Shown here: piece after piece, positions 60,025-64,000 of the stretch
How the letters are laid out: every line of letters begins with the position of its first letter
How positions within the stretch are numbered: the stretch's first letter is position 1
NCBI GenBank assembly: GCA_003415625.1
Contig: PYIU01000003.1
Location: 4,898,001 to 4,962,000, forward strand
DNA: 64,000 nt
Reading direction: 5' to 3'
DNA from: Aquanectria penicillioides
Lineage: Eukaryota > Ascomycota > Sordariomycetes > Hypocreales > Nectriaceae
Notes under the pieces: generated by a model
What the model was told of the DNA's origin: nothing
The model's input: the letters and a program-made list of their open reading frames with translations, nothing else
Databases searched by the model: none
Made by a program: the position numbers and the translations under genes

Positions 60025-62585
60025 CTAGTCTTGTTCACTGTCATCATCGTCTAGGGGATCTTGAATGCGAGGCATCTCATTCTCCCAGCCATCAGGGATG
60101 GAGTTCTTGATATAGTCACGGAAGCCACGGCTCATCTTCACAACGGCACGAATATGCTTCTCGCCAATCATGATGCGATCGGAGTTCTCGTCTTGAGCAT
60201 CACTCTCAGCCAAAGCGAGGGCTGTCTGCATGGCATTACGGATTTCACGGCCGTTCCACTTGAGATTGCGCACCTCACGAGCGTTCCACACAAACTCTCG
60301 GGCAGCAGTGGAGATGTGGACTCGCCCGCTCGAGTCCCGACTGAGACGATCAAAGTTGTTGGTCCAGATGCGCTCGCGATCCTCGTCGCGCAGGTTCTTG
60401 TAGTGAAGAGCAACGTGGATTCGACTCAGGAAGGCTGGGTCAAACGACTGGACACGGTTGGTAGTGAGGAAGAGGACGCCGCGGTAGTACTCAAGGGCTC
60501 GCAGGAAGACTGACACGAGACCGTTGCGGGAGATATCCCTGGAGCGGCGGCGCTCGAGATAGACGTCAGCCTCGTCAAGGAGAACGAGGGCACCGTATCT
60601 CTGACCGAGTTCCAGGAAGTAGCTCAGGTTGGCCTCAATGTTATAAGAGTCAACACTGAGGTCACCACTGGTGAGAGCTATGAGCGGTCGGTTGGTTAGT
60701 TCAGCAACACACTCGGCGGTGCAAGTCTTGCCGACGCCAGGGGCACCATGGAGAAGGAAAATTCGACCTTCGCCCTTATTCTTGACAAAGTCATTGCCCC
60801 AGGGCGCGATGTATCCAGCACCAAGGTCAGTAGCGAACTTGCCAATGAGAGCTTTGACAGTCATCTTGACCTCATCGTCTAGCACAAGATACTTGAAAGC
60901 CTCTTTGTCTGTGACAAGGGGTCGGAGGTTGGAGACGTTCAAGTGGCCCCATCGACGATCGCCAAGGATGAATCCAGGAATGGTATTGCTGCAGACGAAG
61001 AAGAAGAGCTCATTCTCAGGAGGGGTGTCGCGAATAGGATCAAGGTCCTCAAAGCCGACATAAGGGCTGCTCGTTTCGAGGGAGCGGTCAAGGGAACAAG
61101 CACGACATCCGCAACTGGGATGGTTTCTGGGAAGGTGATCCTTGACTGGAGGTGCCATTTGGTTGTAGGCAGGGGGGCGGTGATAACGGGCCATTCCTCT
61201 CATGCAATCTGGACCCAAGCTGTAGAAGCTATCAAAACCTTGGGCGTCGCAAATCACGCGGCCTTTCATGAAACCCGTGGGGCCACGAGACTGTCGGTTT
61301 CCAGAGCCAGAGTTAACAAGGAGTCCCTCATATTCCATATACGTTGGGCGCTTTAGAAGATCCCAGTACAACTTGCCAAGCTGGATGCACCTCTCCTTCA
61401 TCGTGAGACCGCCCTGAGCTTCAAGGTCCTCTGGCCAGTAGGCGGCAGGAATGACACCGAGACTGCCGATAGCCTGCTCGCCGAGCCATGGGGAAACATT
61501 GAAGCTGTACATATACCGATTGACCTTGGTTCCATTGGACTCGACCATCCAGCAATTAATTCTGTAAATGTCATTCGGACCAGTAGCCTGCTGGTTGACG
61601 CGAACGCTGCTTATGACATAAGGGGTCCAAATGTCGTATCGCTTGGTGTAAATGACTTCACCGGGCTTGAGAAGCAGCCAGAAGTATTCAAAGGTGGCCT
61701 TGGGCTCTTTGAGGCTGTGAAGGCCCTCTTCTTTGCGTATCTCCTCGCCAAGGTTGTCATCGAGGAATTTAAGGAGAGCGTCAATGTGCTTGGCTGTGGT
61801 AGAAACGTATTCTTCATTGTGAGTGGCAGGCTGGTTGTTCTTGTAGTGCACGAGCTCGCGGCGGTGATGATAGAGAACACGGTATGGCGAATTGACGGTG
61901 ACAGTCTTACCGTCAAGTTGGATATAGGGGTAGTAGGCGACGACAGCCTTGAGGGCGTTGATTAGGTGCTCGGAGTGAATGACCATGAAGGGACGGGCAA
62001 TCTCAGGTGCAGCAGTCTCGAAGGCGTCTTCGTCATCTGAGTAGTAGTCATCATAGCGATAGTCAACTTGGTCAAAGGTCTCGGTGATAGGACGATCCTG
62101 CGGGCTAGGACCGCCCGGGCCACCACGGCGGCGACGGGTGCTGGGCCGAGAAGACTTGTCAGTGAATATTTTGGTGATGATTTCAATGACTGGCTTTTCC
62201 GAAACAAGCTCGTCGGGTAGGCCGCTCTCATGATCTTCTAGCGCAGGGACATCTTTGAAGGCTTCGGTGCTGTTGCGGTCTGCAATGCAATGTATTAGCA
62301 CGCCATTCGGCCTTGAGAGGCCAGAGCAATAACGAACTGGGAGTACTTACACTTGAGAACCTTGTTATTCCATCCGAGATACTCAAGCACGTAGACGACA
62401 TCGGGGACCTTGCCGTCAACCCTCAAAACGGTCTTGACGGGAGGCGGAACATAAACTTTGACGTCGCTGGTGTGAAAATCCTCATAACTGAGGATGGAGC
62501 TGTTGTCGTCATCAATGTCTTTGACAACATTGATCTGAACTGGCCCAGGCTCAGGCGGAGAAGAGGTGGTCTCCATGATGGTCAT
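60025..62585 (-). CDS. AAA ATPase with DUF7025-type N-terminal domain
   Basis: Minus-strand exons 62585-62351 and 62279-60025 (71-nt intron; junction LK/YRNSTEAF) give 829 residues. The N-terminal 200 residues are acidic and partly disordered (DYRYDDYYSDDEDAFE, RRRRGGPGGP). The middle (about 200-520) is the fungal DUF7025-type region: FEYFWLLLKPGEVIY, YRINCWMVESNGTKVNRY, ERCIQLGKLYWDLLKRPTYM, and a Cys-rich CGCRAC. A single AAA module follows: Walker A GAPGVGKT (about 589), Walker B VLLDEADVYL (about 643), sensor-1 LTTNRV, arginine-finger region PAFLSRIH and a helical lid (WNGREIRNAMQTAL). The family is widespread and multicopy in filamentous fungi and its job is not established. Similarity of the ATPase core to BCS1-like AAA proteins is possible. 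ATGs at 62585 and 62576 compete as start. Confidence 0.88.
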
Positions 62586-63201
62586 GTGGAGTAACAACCA
62601 CAGCAGCAGCAGCAGCAACGGGAGTGGAAATATGAGCGACAGTAGCAATCTCAACAAACCAAGAAGGCTACGGGAGGTGTGATGGACGGGGAGGGAAGGA
62701 AGGATAAAAGGGAAAGGAGCCAGACAAACATGGGACAATGGGAGCGGCTTTATATTAACAGCTAGGATCCCTAGATGAGACCTTAGCGTTAAGTGGTGCA
62801 TACCAAACGTAGGTCAAGAGGTCTGAGATATGCACCTACCGTTAGTACCACACAATTGCCGGTAGTGCAGCCTCGACAAAGAGGCATGCATGCACCGGCA
62901 AGTAAGCATCGTCACTGCCCAAGTTCGCTCTGCCGCTGTAACTCAGCCCCGCTGAAGGCAGCAGCAGGCCCATGCCTTGTGGCCGGCCAGTCAGAAGCCG
63001 ACAGGAGGATGCGGACCGCAGTCCGGAAGGAAAATGCCTTGTCACTAGTGAAGCCAATGGATACAGGGTGGGTTGACCGACTACGCCAGCACCAGGCAGC
63101 CAGGGCCAGCCCCGCACTTCTCCTTCCTCTGAGCCTTGAAGAGGTGACAGTAAGTAAATACCCACATAGCCAGCTAATCCATAGTTAAACCTCCCATCAA
63201 T
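62586..63201. promoter_or_regulatory. Divergent spacer, AAA ATPase / small membrane protein
   Basis: A 616-bp spacer between two start codons, with both promoters. Overlapping frames on both strands (62793-63188 plus, 62842-63306 minus) have no recognisable domain. A GCAGCA/CTGCTG trinucleotide run near 62601-62617 sits in the AAA leader. Confidence 0.5.
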
Positions 63202-63528
63202 ATGATGAAGACACCAGCGCTCTGTTCTCTGGTTGGCATCACCTATCTCGGTGCCTTCAGTCGCTTCACTCATGGAAAGTACACCCCGGCTTTTCACAAA
63301 TACCAAGTCGACCGCGCTCCAGATGACGAATCAACGCGCATCATCCCAGTGATGGATGTTACTCTTGGCACTTTGCTCCTCTTTTCCAAAACTCAGACTG
63401 TAGCAGCAGCTCTCTGTCTTTTCTTTCAAAGTGTGGGGATTGGGCTACGTATCAAGGATCGTAAATCACTCTGGGAGGACCTCGCTCTGGCCTCCCTGGC
63501 TGCATATGTGACATGGTCTTTGCTTTAA
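63202..63528 (+). CDS. Small hydrophobic membrane protein, function unknown
   Basis: A single-exon frame of 108 residues beginning MMKTPALCSLVGITYLGAFS. Three to four hydrophobic segments are visible: about 5-19, 49-61, 67-83 and 91-108 (LALASLAAYVTWSLL). Between them lie short charged stretches (FTHGKYTPAFHKYQVDRAPDD, KDRKSLWED). The size and layout recall small four-helix membrane proteins of the DoxX/SURF-like kind found near fungal metabolic genes, but I recognise no family with confidence. The composition is protein-like rather than low-complexity. The second codon is also ATG (63205). It is divergently paired with the AAA ATPase gene, which may mean shared regulation but proves no functional link. 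Confidence 0.6.
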   Translation: MMKTPALCSLVGITYLGAFSRFTHGKYTPAFHKYQVDRAPDDESTRIIPVMDVTLGTLLLFSKTQTVAAALCLFFQSVGIGLRIKDRKSLWEDLALASLAAYVTWSLL

Positions 63529-64000
63529 GTTCTTCGTCACTTTGGGGAGGAGGGGGGATGGTAAGATCCTCGTAAGCTAAAGGGGCAAGTTTGACCTATG
63601 GGGGCCGGGATGGTGGAGGTGTGAGACGAAGATCTTCGCAGGTTATATAAAATAAAACATGGTTTAGACAGACGAGAAGATTCAACCGAGACAAATCGCC
63701 CTACCTTGACTGGGGTTTAGGAAATGACACCTGTTAAACCGAGCCAAAGAGTAAATATGGCGTAACCAAGATCCAGATAGAAATCACGGAAGGGATTTAA
63801 ACCTTACCCTTTGGACTAACAGTATTTATGTGAGTGATGAACTGATGATATTCTCATTTGATCTAAACCCAGACCAGGCAACAAAATATTTATCCGATGC
63901 CAATTAACTCTGCCATATTGAATGCACTCTCCGCAGTGTATTTCAAAATGATATGAACGGCAATCCTCTATTGCGCCGCAAACGCCTTTCCAGTCGCCCA
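63529..64000. other. Right end, no gene seen
   Basis: Probably the 3' UTR of the small membrane-protein gene followed by intergenic DNA that becomes A+T-rich after about 63640. No open frame of note and no recognisable element. Confidence 0.6.

Noticed and set aside
54717..63528. ABC transporter plus AAA ATPase as part of a secondary-metabolite cluster
   Set aside because: No synthase, P450, oxidoreductase or pathway regulator is present around them.

Overview
The window looks like nuclear DNA of a filamentous ascomycete, probably a Sordariomycete and possibly Hypocreales. The genes are eukaryotic and carry short introns, mostly 48-103 nt, with GTAAGT/GTATGT-type donors and CTAAC/CTGAC-like branch sites. 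All recognisable proteins are fungal housekeeping or regulatory families. No tRNA, rRNA, CRISPR array, operon or intact transposon was found. Exon borders were set by hand from splice sites and reading-frame closure.

Layout. 1-9.2 kb: no credible gene; GGTA-type simple repeats and long C runs. 9.2-14.3 kb: TFIIA large subunit (TOA1, -) and the APC/C activator CDC20 (-). 15.1-17.5 kb: a Kelch+BTB protein (+). 19.6-22.2 kb: an SFP1-like zinc-finger regulator (-). 22.2-32.0 kb: a 9.8-kb stretch without a convincing gene. 32.0-47.2 kb: a gene-dense block with RCF2 (+), a Kelch propeller protein (-), DUS3 (+), PEX13 (-), a LigD 3'-phosphoesterase-domain protein (+) and CAF-1 subunit CAC2 (-). 47.2-54.7 kb: a second gene-free stretch, part of it visibly AT-richer. 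54.7-63.5 kb: an ABCC transporter (+), a DUF7025-type AAA ATPase (-) and a 108-residue membrane protein (+).

How the genes relate. They do not form one pathway. Several are growth and cell-cycle functions: basal transcription (TOA1), ribosome-biogenesis control (SFP1), mitotic exit (CDC20), tRNA modification (DUS3), replication-coupled chromatin assembly (CAC2), respiratory supercomplexes (RCF2) and peroxisome import (PEX13). From CDC20 onward twelve consecutive genes strictly alternate strand, so every neighbour pair is either convergent or divergent.

Main cautions and leads. CDC20 and CAC2 each need one extra base in a G/C homopolymer to stay in frame. These are likely assembly errors that would make an automatic annotation lose the CDC20 N-terminus and the CAC2 C-terminal basic tail. 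The least-described proteins are the stand-alone LigD-PE-domain protein, the DUF7025 AAA ATPase and the 108-residue membrane protein. I found no convincing new multi-gene system.
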